Assembly (NCBI RefSeq): GCF_000369405.1
Contig: NZ_KB849999.1
Span: forward strand, 1-64,000
Direction of reading: 5' to 3'
Length of the DNA stretch: 64,000 nucleotides
From: Acinetobacter sp. ANC 3929
GTDB taxonomy: Bacteria; Pseudomonadota; Gammaproteobacteria; Pseudomonadales; Moraxellaceae
The notes under the pieces are model-generated. The model was not told where the DNA came from. It ran no database searches and worked only from the letters and a program-made list of their open reading frames with translations. Below are positions 25,000 through 33,816 of this stretch, piece after piece. Made by a program: the position numbers and the translations under genes. Position 1 is the first letter of the stretch; the number at the start of each line of letters is the position of its first letter.

Positions 25000-25968
25000 A
25001 TGCTTCCTTTATATGTCACTTCAGGCGAACCAGCAGGAATTGGTCCTGATATTTGTCTCAGTCTGGCAGAACGTGTAGATGAGCGACCGATTGTTATCCT
25101 TGCTGATCTACAGATGTTACAACAGCGTGCCGATCTTTTAGGAATCAATGTTGAACTGATTACTTATCAAGGACAAGCAGAATCCAGTTTGAAGGGGCAA
25201 CTTTTTGTTGAACATGTCCCTTTAGCAAAACCTGTTACTTTAGGTCAGTTAGATTCAGCCAATGCCGCCTATGTACTGGAACAATTACGTCGTTCAGCGG
25301 CTTATGCGATGTCTGGACAGAGTGTTGGTGTTGCGACAGCACCAGTGCAAAAGTCGATTATCAATGATGCGGGCATTGCATTTAGTGGGCATACCGAATA
25401 TTACCAAGAGTTTGCCGGCATTGATCGGGTGGTGATGATGTTGGCCACCAAAACATTGCGTGTTGCCTTGGCGACAACACACTTACCCTTGCGTGATGTA
25501 CCTGATGCCATTACTAAAGAACGCCTGCTGCAAGTCATTGATATTTTGATTCATGATTTAAAAACAAAATTTAAAATTGCTCAGCCAAGTATTTTGGTAT
25601 GTGGCCTGAACCCGCATGCAGGTGAAGATGGTTATTTGGGTCGTGAAGAAATTGAAGTGATCAACCCAGTATTGGAAAGCTATCGAGCGCAAGGTATTGG
25701 GATGAGTTTAAGCTTACCAGCTGATACCTTATTTACCCCTGAAAATTTAAGCAATGCAGATGCGGTTTTAGCGATGTATCACGATCAGGGCTTACCTGTG
25801 TTAAAATCACAAGGCTTTGGTGAAGCAGTTAACATTACTTTAGGCTTGCCATTTATTCGAACCTCTGTCGATCATGGTACAGCACTCTCTCTTGCAGGCA
25901 CTGGACAAGCAAAAGCATCGAGCTTGCATGTTGCAGTGGATTTAGCACTTGATTTAGCTCGTCAGTGA
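25000..25968 (+). CDS. pdxA: 4-hydroxythreonine-4-phosphate dehydrogenase
   Basis: PdxA oxidises 4-phosphohydroxy-L-threonine in the DXP-dependent route to vitamin B6. The family signatures are present: TSGEPAGIGPDI at the start, SGHTEY with the metal-binding His, CGLNPHAGEDGYLG, and MYHDQGLPVLK. The length (322 aa) is normal. It leads pdxA-rsmA-apaH, a frequent gammaproteobacterial grouping. Confidence 0.96.
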   Translation: MLPLYVTSGEPAGIGPDICLSLAERVDERPIVILADLQMLQQRADLLGINVELITYQGQAESSLKGQLFVEHVPLAKPVTLGQLDSANAAYVLEQLRRSAAYAMSGQSVGVATAPVQKSIINDAGIAFSGHTEYYQEFAGIDRVVMMLATKTLRVALATTHLPLRDVPDAITKERLLQVIDILIHDLKTKFKIAQPSILVCGLNPHAGEDGYLGREEIEVINPVLESYRAQGIGMSLSLPADTLFTPENLSNADAVLAMYHDQGLPVLKSQGFGEAVNITLGLPFIRTSVDHGTALSLAGTGQAKASSLHVAVDLALDLARQ

Positions 25969-26000
25969 TTAACGAGTAAATTATTCACGTTGGAATTATT

Positions 26001-26813
26001 ATGTATCAAATTAATGCCCTAAACCCTAAAGATGAAGGGCATCAGGCTCGAAAACGTTTTGGTCAAAACTTCTTACATGATCAACGTGTGATTGCCAAAA
26101 TTGTACGCTCTGTGAATCCACGTACAGGCGAGAATATTGTTGAAATCGGACCTGGTTTGGCTGCATTAACATCGCCGTTGATTGGTGAGTGTGATGCTTT
26201 GACCGTGGTTGAGCTTGACCGAGATTTGGCAGCAGGGTTACCTGGGCGTGTGCCGCATCCTGAACGTTTGACCATTATTGAAGCCGACGCATTAAAATAC
26301 GATTTTACTGAATTGTTTAAAGATGGCCGTCCACTGCGCGTAGTTGGAAATTTGCCATATAACATTTCTACGCCCTTGTTGTTCCATCTCTTGGAGTTTG
26401 GTGACAAAGTCAAAGATATGCACTTCATGTTGCAAAAAGAAGTGGTTGACCGTATTACTGCGACGCCAAATACCAAAGAATATGGTCGTCTGTCGGTGAT
26501 GATTCAGTATTACTGCAAGCCAACATTTTTGTTTGAAGTACCACCAGGATCATTCAATCCACCACCGAAAGTCACATCGGCAGTGTTCCGTTTAGAGCCG
26601 TACGAAACCAAGCCAATCGTAGCAAAGGATGAGAAAGCCTTGGCACGTTTGGTTGGGCATGTCTTTACGCAGCGCCGTAAAACGCTACGGAATAGTTTGA
26701 AAGGGATGTTGGCAGAAGATGGTTTTGAAAAAGCAGGTATTGATCCGATGGCGCGTCCAGAAACATTGAGCTTGGCTGATTTTGTCGCACTTTCTGATCA
26801 GATGGTATCTTAA
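26001..26813 (+). CDS. rsmA: 16S rRNA (adenine1518/1519-N6)-dimethyltransferase
   Basis: RsmA (KsgA) dimethylates two adjacent adenines in helix 45 of 16S rRNA late in 30S assembly. Visible motifs are RFGQNFLHD, the SAM site [11 protein letters not shown], and the catalytic NLPYNIS, with the FVALSDQ end. The stop overlaps the start of apaH by one base (TAATG). Confidence 0.97.
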   Translation: MYQINALNPKDEGHQARKRFGQNFLHDQRVIAKIVRSVNPRTGENIVEIGPGLAALTSPLIGECDALTVVELDRDLAAGLPGRVPHPERLTIIEADALKYDFTELFKDGRPLRVVGNLPYNISTPLLFHLLEFGDKVKDMHFMLQKEVVDRITATPNTKEYGRLSVMIQYYCKPTFLFEVPPGSFNPPPKVTSAVFRLEPYETKPIVAKDEKALARLVGHVFTQRRKTLRNSLKGMLAEDGFEKAGIDPMARPETLSLADFVALSDQMVS

Positions 26814-27652
26814 TGTCTAAACGCTATAACTATGTCATTGGTGATGTGCAAGGTTGTTTCGAAGCACTGAAAGCGTTGCTGAAAGAAATCCGCTTTGATC
26901 CTGACCAAGACTTTTTATGGTTTGCGGGTGATTTGGTTGCACGTGGTGAAAACTCGGTTGGTGCTTTACGTTTTATTAAAAAGCTGGCTGACCGTGGTGC
27001 CGCAGCAACCGTACTGGGTAATCATGATCTTACGTTGATTGCCTGTGCGCGTGGTTTTAAAAAAGCCAAAGATAAAGATCATACTCAAGCAGTGATTGAT
27101 GCGATTGATGGCGATGAGCTGATTGATTGGCTGCGTAAACAACCTTTGAGTCTATCTCCAAATGAACACACCTTGATTACCCATGCGGGCGTACCCTGTA
27201 TTTGGAGTGCGGCAAAAACAGTTGCGCTGGCGCAAGAAGTGCAACAGGTGGTGGGTAATGATGATCTTGCAGTATTAGACAGTTTTCTTGCCGAGATGTA
27301 TGGTTCACAACCTGATCTATGGTCTGATGAGCTGACAGGTATGGCGCGTTTGCGCTGTGTTACCAATTATCTGACCCGGATGCGTTTAACTGATGCTAAA
27401 GGGCGTTTGGAATTTGATTTTAAAGATGCGCTTGATGCACCGATGCCAGCGGGCTTTCAACCGTGGTTTGAGTTTGAAAGTCAGGCGGCACAAACCCATC
27501 AATTAATTTTTGGACATTGGGCAGCTTTGCAGGGCAAAACCATTAGTCCTCACATTCAAAATGTGGATGGAGGTTGTGTTTGGGGGCAGCAACTGGTGGC
27601 TTTCCGTCTAGAAGATCAGCAGATTTTTGCGGTGGATAATCCTTTGGCTTGA
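26813..27652 (+). CDS. apaH: bis(5'-nucleosyl)-tetraphosphatase (symmetrical)
   Basis: A calcineurin-like metallophosphatase with VIGDVQGC, FAGDLVARGENS, LGNHD and ITHAGVP motifs for two metal ions. It splits Ap4A into two ADP and also removes Np4 caps from RNA. It is translationally coupled to rsmA through a one-base overlap and ends the operon. Confidence 0.96.
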   Translation: MSKRYNYVIGDVQGCFEALKALLKEIRFDPDQDFLWFAGDLVARGENSVGALRFIKKLADRGAAATVLGNHDLTLIACARGFKKAKDKDHTQAVIDAIDGDELIDWLRKQPLSLSPNEHTLITHAGVPCIWSAAKTVALAQEVQQVVGNDDLAVLDSFLAEMYGSQPDLWSDELTGMARLRCVTNYLTRMRLTDAKGRLEFDFKDALDAPMPAGFQPWFEFESQAAQTHQLIFGHWAALQGKTISPHIQNVDGGCVWGQQLVAFRLEDQQIFAVDNPLA

Positions 27653-27696
27653 ATAAGTGCAATTTGAGTTTGATCTAAATATTTTTATCTAGAGTC

Positions 27697-27965
27697 TGTT
27701 GGAAAAAAATTATCTTAACGGTGTCTTGATAAATTTTCATCGAATTACAGGATCAGCCTGCGGCTCGGCCTACTTTTGTTTTGGGAAAAGTAGGCAAAAC
27801 ATGAGGGACGAATAGCAAAGATTAATAATCTTTGCCGTACCGTAAGACGAAAGCTATGCTTGAGTCCTAAACTACGCACTTCGTTTATCTTGCGCTAAGC
27901 CAAAGTTTAATCGCTTTGGCTTACTCAGGTTGCTGACGACGTTTCCGACACCATATTTCTGATCA
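27697..27965. repeat. Multi-hairpin intergenic repeat
   Basis: No open frame is credible in this gap. It contains three perfect hairpins: CTACTTTT (27770-27777) with AAAAGTAG (27786-27793); GCAAAGATT (27815-27823) with AATCTTTGC (27827-27835); and TAAGCCAAAG (27896-27905) with CTTTGGCTTA (27914-27923). The composition (GGCTCGGCC, GACGACG) is unlike the AT-rich surroundings. Elements of this look are scattered in Acinetobacter genomes, so I call it a repeat copy. Confidence 0.6.
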
Positions 27966-28001
27966 AATTTAGGTTAAGTATTTATTGTGTTGTATACAAA
28001 T

Positions 28002-28030
28002 ACCCAGTTTCAGGCTGGGCATTTTTTATT
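28002..28030 (+). terminator. Terminator-like hairpin before the glycosyltransferase gene
   Basis: CCCAG (28003-28007) and CTGGG (28015-28019) with a T-rich run beyond. It separates apaH and the repeat from the Pho-box promoter. Confidence 0.65.
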
Positions 28031-28036
28031 TTAAGA

Positions 28037-28076
28037 CTGTCAAAAAACTGTCATAGACTGATCATTAAAGTGTCAA
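28037..28076 (+). promoter_or_regulatory. Pho box with up to four 11-bp repeats
   Basis: CTGTCAA (28037-28043), four A, CTGTCAT (28048-28054) matches the PhoB site consensus with correct 11-bp phasing. Two poorer repeats follow in the same phase: a TGATCAT-like unit at 28059 and GTGTCAA at 28070. It lies 20-60 bp before the glycosyltransferase start, so activation by PhoB on phosphate limitation is likely. Confidence 0.75.
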
Positions 28077-28098
28077 AAAATGCTTTTAAGCTGAAAGC

Positions 28099-29400
28099 AT
28101 GAAAATAACGACACAAATGGATGGCGATATGCAGAGTACATACGCGACATCTCTATTCAAGCAGGAGTTTCCTGAAAATTTTAAATTTTACTTTAAAAGG
28201 AAACAACTCAAAAACAAACAAGATGAATTGTCTGAGCTTCGTGATCTGGTTCGTCCTCGCCTTCGAATTGCAATTGTGACTGAAACATGGCCTCCAGAAA
28301 TCAATGGTGTGGCACTGTCGATGATGCAATTATGCCAAGGGTTACAGCGACTAGGGCATAAAATTTTACTGGTACGACCAACCCAAAAGGCAGTGTGTAC
28401 CGAGTTTCATCCCGAACAAGAATGCTTAGTGATGTCACAACCCATTCCTAAGTATCCAAGTATTCAATTTGGTTGGCCGCAATATATCAAGGTTTCCAAA
28501 GCCTTCGAAAAATTTGCCCCAGATGTGGTGCATATTGTGACTGAAGGGCCTTTGGGATTGACTGCACTACAAGCAGCAAAGTCGAGGAAAATTGCAGTGT
28601 CCAGCGGTTTTCATTCGGCATTCCATGATTTTAGTCGCTTCTTTGACTTGGCATTTTTAGTCAAGCCAATTCAACGCTATTTGACTTGGTTTCATAACAG
28701 TACCGACGTGACGTGTGTTCCGAGTCAATATACCGAGCACGCTTTACGTGGTTTCGGTGTGACTTGCCCATTAGTTGTAGTTGGTCGTGGTGTGGATACC
28801 GAAAAATTTTCACCTCAGCACCGTTCGCAACAGCTTCGCCAGCAGTGGGGTGTCGATACCGATACTCGGGTAATGCTATACGTCGGACGTTTATCACCAG
28901 AAAAAGAAGTCGATGTGCTGATTAAAAGCTTCCATGCATTACAGGCACAACAAGGTAGAAATAGCAAATTTGTGATTGTCGGTGATGGCCCAGATCGTGC
29001 TCGACTCAGCAAAATGGCCCAATCCGAAGATGTTATTTTTATGGGCAGTTTAAGCGGACGCGAGCTGTCAGCAGCTTATGCCAGTGCAGATGTTTTTACC
29101 TTTGCCAGCCAAGCCGATACCTTTGGCAACGTGGTGTTGGAAGCGATTGCTAGTGGTTTGGCCGTAGTTGCTTATGATTATGTTTGTGCCCATCAACACG
29201 TCAAACCGAATGTTACAGGGTGGTTGACTCCATTAGGGCAAACAGATCATTTAATTCAGTCGATTCGTCAACTACCTGCACTACCACAATTGAGACAGAT
29301 GGGCTTATTAGCCAGTGAAAGTGTGCAACAGAGTAGCTGGCAATTTCCAGTACAACAATTAGAACAAGCACTCTATCAAGTCGCGAGGAGTCTCCCATGA
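28099..29400 (+). CDS. GT4 family glycosyltransferase, probably Pho-controlled
   Basis: The 433-residue enzyme has an N-terminal extension of about 55 basic residues, then RIAIVTETWPPEINGVALSM (the start of GT4/GT-B fold) and the C-terminal half with MLYVGRLSPEKEVDVLI, VGDGPDRARL and the donor-binding SQADTFGNVVLEAIASG (the E-x7-E type motif). It should transfer a sugar from a nucleotide donor and keep configuration. Similar enzymes glycosylate diacylglycerol or phosphatidylinositol. The Pho box and the PAP2 gene after it suggest glycolipid synthesis that spares phosphate; this is inferred. An internal ATG at 28117 is an alternative start. Confidence 0.88.
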   Translation: MKITTQMDGDMQSTYATSLFKQEFPENFKFYFKRKQLKNKQDELSELRDLVRPRLRIAIVTETWPPEINGVALSMMQLCQGLQRLGHKILLVRPTQKAVCTEFHPEQECLVMSQPIPKYPSIQFGWPQYIKVSKAFEKFAPDVVHIVTEGPLGLTALQAAKSRKIAVSSGFHSAFHDFSRFFDLAFLVKPIQRYLTWFHNSTDVTCVPSQYTEHALRGFGVTCPLVVVGRGVDTEKFSPQHRSQQLRQQWGVDTDTRVMLYVGRLSPEKEVDVLIKSFHALQAQQGRNSKFVIVGDGPDRARLSKMAQSEDVIFMGSLSGRELSAAYASADVFTFASQADTFGNVVLEAIASGLAVVAYDYVCAHQHVKPNVTGWLTPLGQTDHLIQSIRQLPALPQLRQMGLLASESVQQSSWQFPVQQLEQALYQVARSLP

Positions 29401-29437
29401 CCGCGACTTAAAGTATTCTCATCAGAGGAGAAAAAGT

Positions 29438-29989
29438 ATGAATCTTCAAAATGCAAAAATAAAAATACTTGATTTAGATTTAAAAGGCTGTGTCTACCTC
29501 AATCATCTCTCCCATTCGCAGCGAGTCGCTTTATTTTTTAAAACGATCAGTCGTTTGGGGGATGGACCATTTTGGTATGTCATGTTGTTGTCAGTTTGGG
29601 CAATGCAAGGTTTGGCATATGGCGTGCAAATTTTGTATGTGATTGCTGCGGGTTCTGTAGGAACCTTGATCTATAAATTTTTGAAAAATAAAACCACACG
29701 TCCAAGACCCTATCAGGTGCATCAAGTAATTGTCTTGGGGGAACGAGCATTAGATCATTTTAGTTTTCCGTCAGGTCATACTTTACATGCAGTGATGGTG
29801 ACTATCACTTTGGGTTATGTTCAGCCGCTGTTATTGATCTTGATGCTGCCATTTACCATTCTCGTCGCCTTGTCACGTATGGTATTGGGTCTGCATTATC
29901 CAAGTGATGTGATTGTGGGGGCAATGATCGGTGCATCGGTTGCAAGCGGCATTATTCTGTTGGCGCCTAGCCTGAATATCGCGTTGTAA
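29438..29989 (+). CDS. PAP2 family membrane phosphatase
   Basis: The three PAP2 motifs are present: KNKTTRPRP, FPSGHTLHAV and SRMVLGLHYPSD, with catalytic His in the second and third. Several hydrophobic stretches (WYVMLLSVWAMQGL, PLLLILMLPFTILVAL, VIVGAMIGASVASGIILL) make it an inner-membrane enzyme. It removes phosphate from lipid phosphates such as phosphatidate or undecaprenyl diphosphate. It lies 37 bp after the glycosyltransferase. Phosphatidate to diacylglycerol would supply that enzyme with its acceptor. Confidence 0.9.
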   Translation: MNLQNAKIKILDLDLKGCVYLNHLSHSQRVALFFKTISRLGDGPFWYVMLLSVWAMQGLAYGVQILYVIAAGSVGTLIYKFLKNKTTRPRPYQVHQVIVLGERALDHFSFPSGHTLHAVMVTITLGYVQPLLLILMLPFTILVALSRMVLGLHYPSDVIVGAMIGASVASGIILLAPSLNIAL

Positions 29990-30085
29990 TTTTTTTTATG
30001 CTGAATTTCGCAATCGAACACTATCTCTTAAATTACATGATTTGTTAAAGTACGCTCAATCACATACATTTATTTAGGTTGTCAT

Positions 30086-30286
30086 ATGGGCTTACGTTGG
30101 ACAGATACGATTGATATTGCGATTGAACTCACCGAAGCACATCCGGATGTAGATCCACAATGGATCCGTTTTACCGATTTACATGCATGGGTTTGTGCTT
30201 TGCCTGACTTTAGTGATGATCCAAATAAGTCGACTGAAGGTTTGCTTGAAGCCATTCAAATGGCATGGCTGGATGAAGTTCGTTAA
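30086..30286 (+). CDS. iscX: Fe-S cluster assembly protein IscX
   Basis: A 66-residue acidic protein with LRWTDTIDIAIELTEAHPDVDP, IRFTDLHAWVCAL and EAIQMAWLDE, the IscX family pattern. IscX binds IscS and modulates iron supply in cluster assembly. Here it stands alone, not at the end of an isc operon. Confidence 0.95.
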   Translation: MGLRWTDTIDIAIELTEAHPDVDPQWIRFTDLHAWVCALPDFSDDPNKSTEGLLEAIQMAWLDEVR

Positions 30287-30324
30287 AAATTCGTCAGAAA
30301 ACGCTTAAGTTTTGCATATTCAAG

Positions 30325-30353
30325 CTGATTATTGGCGATGACATCGGTATAAT
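30325..30353 (+). promoter_or_regulatory. Candidate ndk promoter
   Basis: A perfect -10 hexamer TATAAT lies at 30348-30353, about 40 bp before the ndk start. The -35 region (CTGATT at 30325) is a poor match, so strength is uncertain. Confidence 0.4.
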
Positions 30354-30393
30354 GCGGCAAATTTTTTAGTTTAAACCATAATAGGAGTCAATC

Positions 30394-30825
30394 ATGGCGA
30401 TTGAACGTACTTTATCTATCGTAAAACCAGATGCAGTATCTAAAAACCACATCGGCGACATTTTTGCTCGTTTCGAAAAATCAGGTTTGAAAATTGTTGC
30501 AACTAAAATGAAACACCTTTCTCAAGCTGATGCAGAAGGTTTTTATGCTGAGCACAAAGAACGTGGTTTCTTTGCAGACTTAGTTGCATTCATGACTTCT
30601 GGTCCAGTGGTTGTTTCTGTTCTTGAAGGCGAAAACGCTGTTCTTGCTCACCGCGAAATCTTAGGTGCGACAAACCCTAAAGAAGCTGCTCCAGGTACAA
30701 TCCGTGCTGACTTCGCTGTAAGCATCGACGAAAATGCTGCTCACGGTTCTGACTCAGTTGCTTCTGCTGAGCGTGAAATCGCTTACTTCTTTGCTGATAA
30801 CGAGATTTGCCCACGCACTCGTTAA
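30394..30825 (+). CDS. ndk: nucleoside diphosphate kinase
   Basis: A normal 143-residue Ndk. It has [12 protein letters not shown] at the start and the active-site region [15 protein letters not shown] with the phospho-accepting His in the NAAHGSDS motif. It passes the gamma phosphate of ATP to other nucleoside diphosphates. Codon use is strongly biased, in line with high expression. Its own terminator follows. Confidence 0.98.
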   Translation: MAIERTLSIVKPDAVSKNHIGDIFARFEKSGLKIVATKMKHLSQADAEGFYAEHKERGFFADLVAFMTSGPVVVSVLEGENAVLAHREILGATNPKEAAPGTIRADFAVSIDENAAHGSDSVASAEREIAYFFADNEICPRTR

Positions 30826-30839
30826 TCCAAAGTATTCAG

Positions 30840-30875
30840 ACCAGATAAGTGGTATACTACTTATCTGGTTTTTTA
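30840..30875 (+). terminator. Terminator of ndk
   Basis: ACCAGATAAGTGGT and ACTACTTATCTGGT form a 14-bp stem with one wobble, followed by TTTTTTA. Confidence 0.9.
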
Positions 30876-30946
30876 TTTCTTATCGCTTGTGTTGTGCGAA
30901 TAATGCACAGCAGTTTTTAGCGTCGATATTGTTTAGGTAAATATAC

Positions 30947-32182
30947 ATGAGTTCTGCAGTGGTCGTTTCATCAGAAAATTTAGATGAAAAACAACAGTCT
31001 GTTTCTACACCTGTCGTTCATGCTGCCGAGAAAAAAGTAAATTTACTTGGCATGTCTCGAGCTGAATTAGAAAAATTCTTCGAAGACTTAGGCGAAAAGA
31101 AATTTCGTGCGGGTCAGGTCATGAAATGGATTCATCAATATTTTGTGACTGATTTTGCTGAGATGAGCAATATCTCAGGCAAATTACGAGAGAAACTCGA
31201 AAAGATTTGTGAAATTAAAGCGCCTGATGTCGTGCATCGTAACTACTCTAAAGATGGAACCCGTAAGTGGGTGTTCCGTGTTGGTGATGGTGAGGGGTCA
31301 TTGGTTGAAACCGTATTGATTCCTGCGGAAGATAAAACAGGTGCACGTAAGACCTTGTGTATTTCATCACAAGTGGGCTGTGCCTTGGATTGTTCATTCT
31401 GCTCGACAGGTAAGCAAGGTTTTCAACGAGATTTAACCCCAGCTGAAATCATTGGTCAGTTATGGATGGCGAACTATTCCTATATGGAAGAGGTGCCTGT
31501 TGCCGAACGCGAGCGGACCGTGACCAATGTAGTGATGATGGGTATGGGCGAACCTTTACTCAACTATGATGCTGTACTCAGTTCTATGCAGTTAATGCTG
31601 GACGACTTTGCTTATGGCATGTCGAAACGCCGTGTAACCTTATCGACTTCAGGCGTGGTGCCTAAAATTGATCAGTTGGCACAAGATATTGATGTGGCAT
31701 TGGCGATTTCACTACACGCACCGAATGATGAGTTACGTAACGAACTGGTTCCAATCAATAAAAAATATCCATTACAGCAGTTAATTGCCGCATGTCAGCG
31801 TTATTTAACAAAAGATGGTAATGAAAGTGCACGTCGCCACGTTACGATTGAGTATGTAATGTTAGACGGTGTCAATGATAAGCCTGAACATGCACAACAA
31901 CTTTTAAAGTTATTGAAAAACTTACCGAGTAAGATCAATCTTATTCCATTTAATCCGTTCCCGCATGCACCGTATGGTCGTTCGAGTCGTAACCGCATCA
32001 TTGCGTTCCAAAAAACTTTGTCGGATGCTGGATTTGTGTGTACGATTCGTCAGACACGTGGTGATGATATCGATGCAGCGTGTGGACAATTGGTAGGACA
32101 GGTTGCTGACCGTACTCGTCGTGCTGAACAATGGAAAAAGAAAGTGGCGCAACAACAAGAAATTTTGCGCACACAAGGATAA
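30947..32182 (+). CDS. rlmN: dual-specificity 23S rRNA/tRNA adenine-C2 methyltransferase RlmN
   Basis: A radical SAM enzyme that methylates A2503 of 23S rRNA and A37 of some tRNAs. The iron-sulfur motif [11 protein letters not shown] is present near residue 145, with [11 protein letters not shown] and the late [13 protein letters not shown] segment containing the methyl-carrying Cys. It has an N-terminal extension of about 25 residues compared with E. coli. It leads the long operon rlmN-pilW-rodZ-ispG-hisS-yfgM-bamB. Confidence 0.96.
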   Translation: MSSAVVVSSENLDEKQQSVSTPVVHAAEKKVNLLGMSRAELEKFFEDLGEKKFRAGQVMKWIHQYFVTDFAEMSNISGKLREKLEKICEIKAPDVVHRNYSKDGTRKWVFRVGDGEGSLVETVLIPAEDKTGARKTLCISSQVGCALDCSFCSTGKQGFQRDLTPAEIIGQLWMANYSYMEEVPVAERERTVTNVVMMGMGEPLLNYDAVLSSMQLMLDDFAYGMSKRRVTLSTSGVVPKIDQLAQDIDVALAISLHAPNDELRNELVPINKKYPLQQLIAACQRYLTKDGNESARRHVTIEYVMLDGVNDKPEHAQQLLKLLKNLPSKINLIPFNPFPHAPYGRSSRNRIIAFQKTLSDAGFVCTIRQTRGDDIDAACGQLVGQVADRTRRAEQWKKKVAQQQEILRTQG

Positions 32183-32199
32183 TACTTGGGGAAAAGGCG

Positions 32200-33006
32200 T
32201 TGAATACCACTCGACCAAAAACGATTATTGCGACAGCTGTTGTGTTTACTTTACTTGGCTTAACAGCATGTCAAACACCCTCTACAACATTAAAAAAAGA
32301 TCCAGAAAAAGCAGTGCAAGTTCGGACTCAACTTGCAGCAGAGTATATTCGTAGCCGTGATTTAGATGCAGCCAAGCGTTCGCTTGACCAAGCTTTAAAG
32401 ATTGATTCCCGTGATGCCAATGCCAATATGATGATGGGAATCCTGCTGCAACAAGAAGGCAGCGCCACCAATATGGAAAAAGCAGAAGCTTATTTTAAGC
32501 GTGCAATTTCCTCAGAACCTGATAATGCTCAAGCGCGTAATAATTACGGTACATATTTGTATCAACAGCAACGCTATAATGATGCCATTGAGCAATTTAC
32601 CCGTGCGGGTGCAACCTTAGGGTATGAACAGCGCTTTCAGTCGTTGGAAAACCTAGGGCGAATCTATTTGAAGTTGGGCGATGTTGCGAATGCTGAAAAA
32701 TCATTCAAACAGGCGCTACAAGCGAATCGAAACGCAACCATTTCAATGTTAGAGTTGGCGGAAATTTTCTATTTGCAACAAAATAATAGAGATGCAGCGC
32801 AACTATACGAACAATATGTTCGTAACGTGGGACAGAAAAACCAAGGTGCTCGGGCGCTTTGGATTGGTCTACGCATTGCTCGAGCGAATGCGGATCAATT
32901 AGGAATGCAAGTGTTAGTCAATCAACTACGTGCGTTATTTCCTGATAGTCCAGAATATCAACGTTATTTGCAATTACAGTACAGTACTGAGGCCGTATGG
33001 AAATAA
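32200..33006 (+). CDS. pilW: type IV pilus biogenesis/stability lipoprotein PilW (PilF)
   Basis: TPR protein that anchors and assembles the PilQ secretin in the outer membrane. I start it at the TTG at 32200: GGGGAAAAGG lies 3-12 bases before it and the reading gives a clean lipoprotein signal with lipobox LTAC. A longer reading from 32131 would put the ribosome site within the gene and spoil the signal peptide. TPR repeats run from about residue 40, e.g. AKRSLDQALKIDSRDANANM and AEAYFKRAISSEPDNAQARN. The end overlaps rodZ by 10 bases. Confidence 0.9.
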   Translation: MNTTRPKTIIATAVVFTLLGLTACQTPSTTLKKDPEKAVQVRTQLAAEYIRSRDLDAAKRSLDQALKIDSRDANANMMMGILLQQEGSATNMEKAEAYFKRAISSEPDNAQARNNYGTYLYQQQRYNDAIEQFTRAGATLGYEQRFQSLENLGRIYLKLGDVANAEKSFKQALQANRNATISMLELAEIFYLQQNNRDAAQLYEQYVRNVGQKNQGARALWIGLRIARANADQLGMQVLVNQLRALFPDSPEYQRYLQLQYSTEAVWK

Positions 33007-33794
33007 ATCCAAATTCACATCAGCCAACTGGCTCAACCTCGCCAGCGTCAACGTTAGGAAATATTCAACGACCTGGTGAGTATTTGCGTCAAATTCGTAT
33101 TGCACAAAAGAAAGAAATTGATGAGATTGCAAACGTATTGAATATGCCTGTCAAAACATTGACAGCATTAGAGCAAGACGACTATAAATCATTACCTGAA
33201 GCGACTTTTATCAAAGGCTATTATCGTGCTTATGCAAAGCATTTAAATGCAGATGCCAGTGCGATCATTCAGCGGTTTGATGAAATCTATGCCAATGATA
33301 CTGGGCTTAAAGCGAGCCATGCTTTGAATAATTCTCCGATTAAAATTATGGGGAAATTATCAGGTTCGAGAAGTGTGCGTAACCGTATCTGGTTAAAGCG
33401 CATTGCGATCGTGGTTGCGGTTGCCGTATTGGCTTGGTTAGCGGTTATGGCAGTTCAGAACTGGACATCAAGCCATAAAGATGATGAAGATGTACCGAAG
33501 ATCAAGAATTCTGACGTTCAAATTCTACCAATGAGTGGTAGTACCACGACTGCAACATCTGGTGACCAATTGGTGTTGAGCTTTAATCGTCCGACCTCTG
33601 TGCATATTGTAGATGCAACAGGTAAAGTATTGGCAACAGGTCGCCAAGCATCGACATTGACTTTAAGTGGTGAATCACCATTTCAAATTCGTTTAGATGA
33701 TGCGACAGCAGTAGCATTGACTTTAAATCAGGAGCAAATTTCATTGTCTCCATATACAGTTAATGGAAAAGCAGAATTCCGTTTGTCTCGTTAA
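32997..33794 (+). CDS. rodZ: cytoskeletal shape protein RodZ
   Basis: An N-terminal Xre-like HTH domain (PGEYLRQIRIAQKKEIDEIANVLNM...LEQDDYKSLPEATFIKGYYRAYAKHL) is followed by one membrane segment (AIVVAVAVLAWLAVMAV, about residues 140-155) and a periplasmic DUF4115 domain. RodZ links MreB filaments to the wall machinery and keeps the rod or coccobacillary shape. It overlaps pilW and precedes ispG by 22 bp, the usual gammaproteobacterial order. Confidence 0.92.
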   Translation: MEINPNSHQPTGSTSPASTLGNIQRPGEYLRQIRIAQKKEIDEIANVLNMPVKTLTALEQDDYKSLPEATFIKGYYRAYAKHLNADASAIIQRFDEIYANDTGLKASHALNNSPIKIMGKLSGSRSVRNRIWLKRIAIVVAVAVLAWLAVMAVQNWTSSHKDDEDVPKIKNSDVQILPMSGSTTTATSGDQLVLSFNRPTSVHIVDATGKVLATGRQASTLTLSGESPFQIRLDDATAVALTLNQEQISLSPYTVNGKAEFRLSR

Positions 33795-33816
33795 TGCCAA
33801 AGAGTAGAGCTATACG

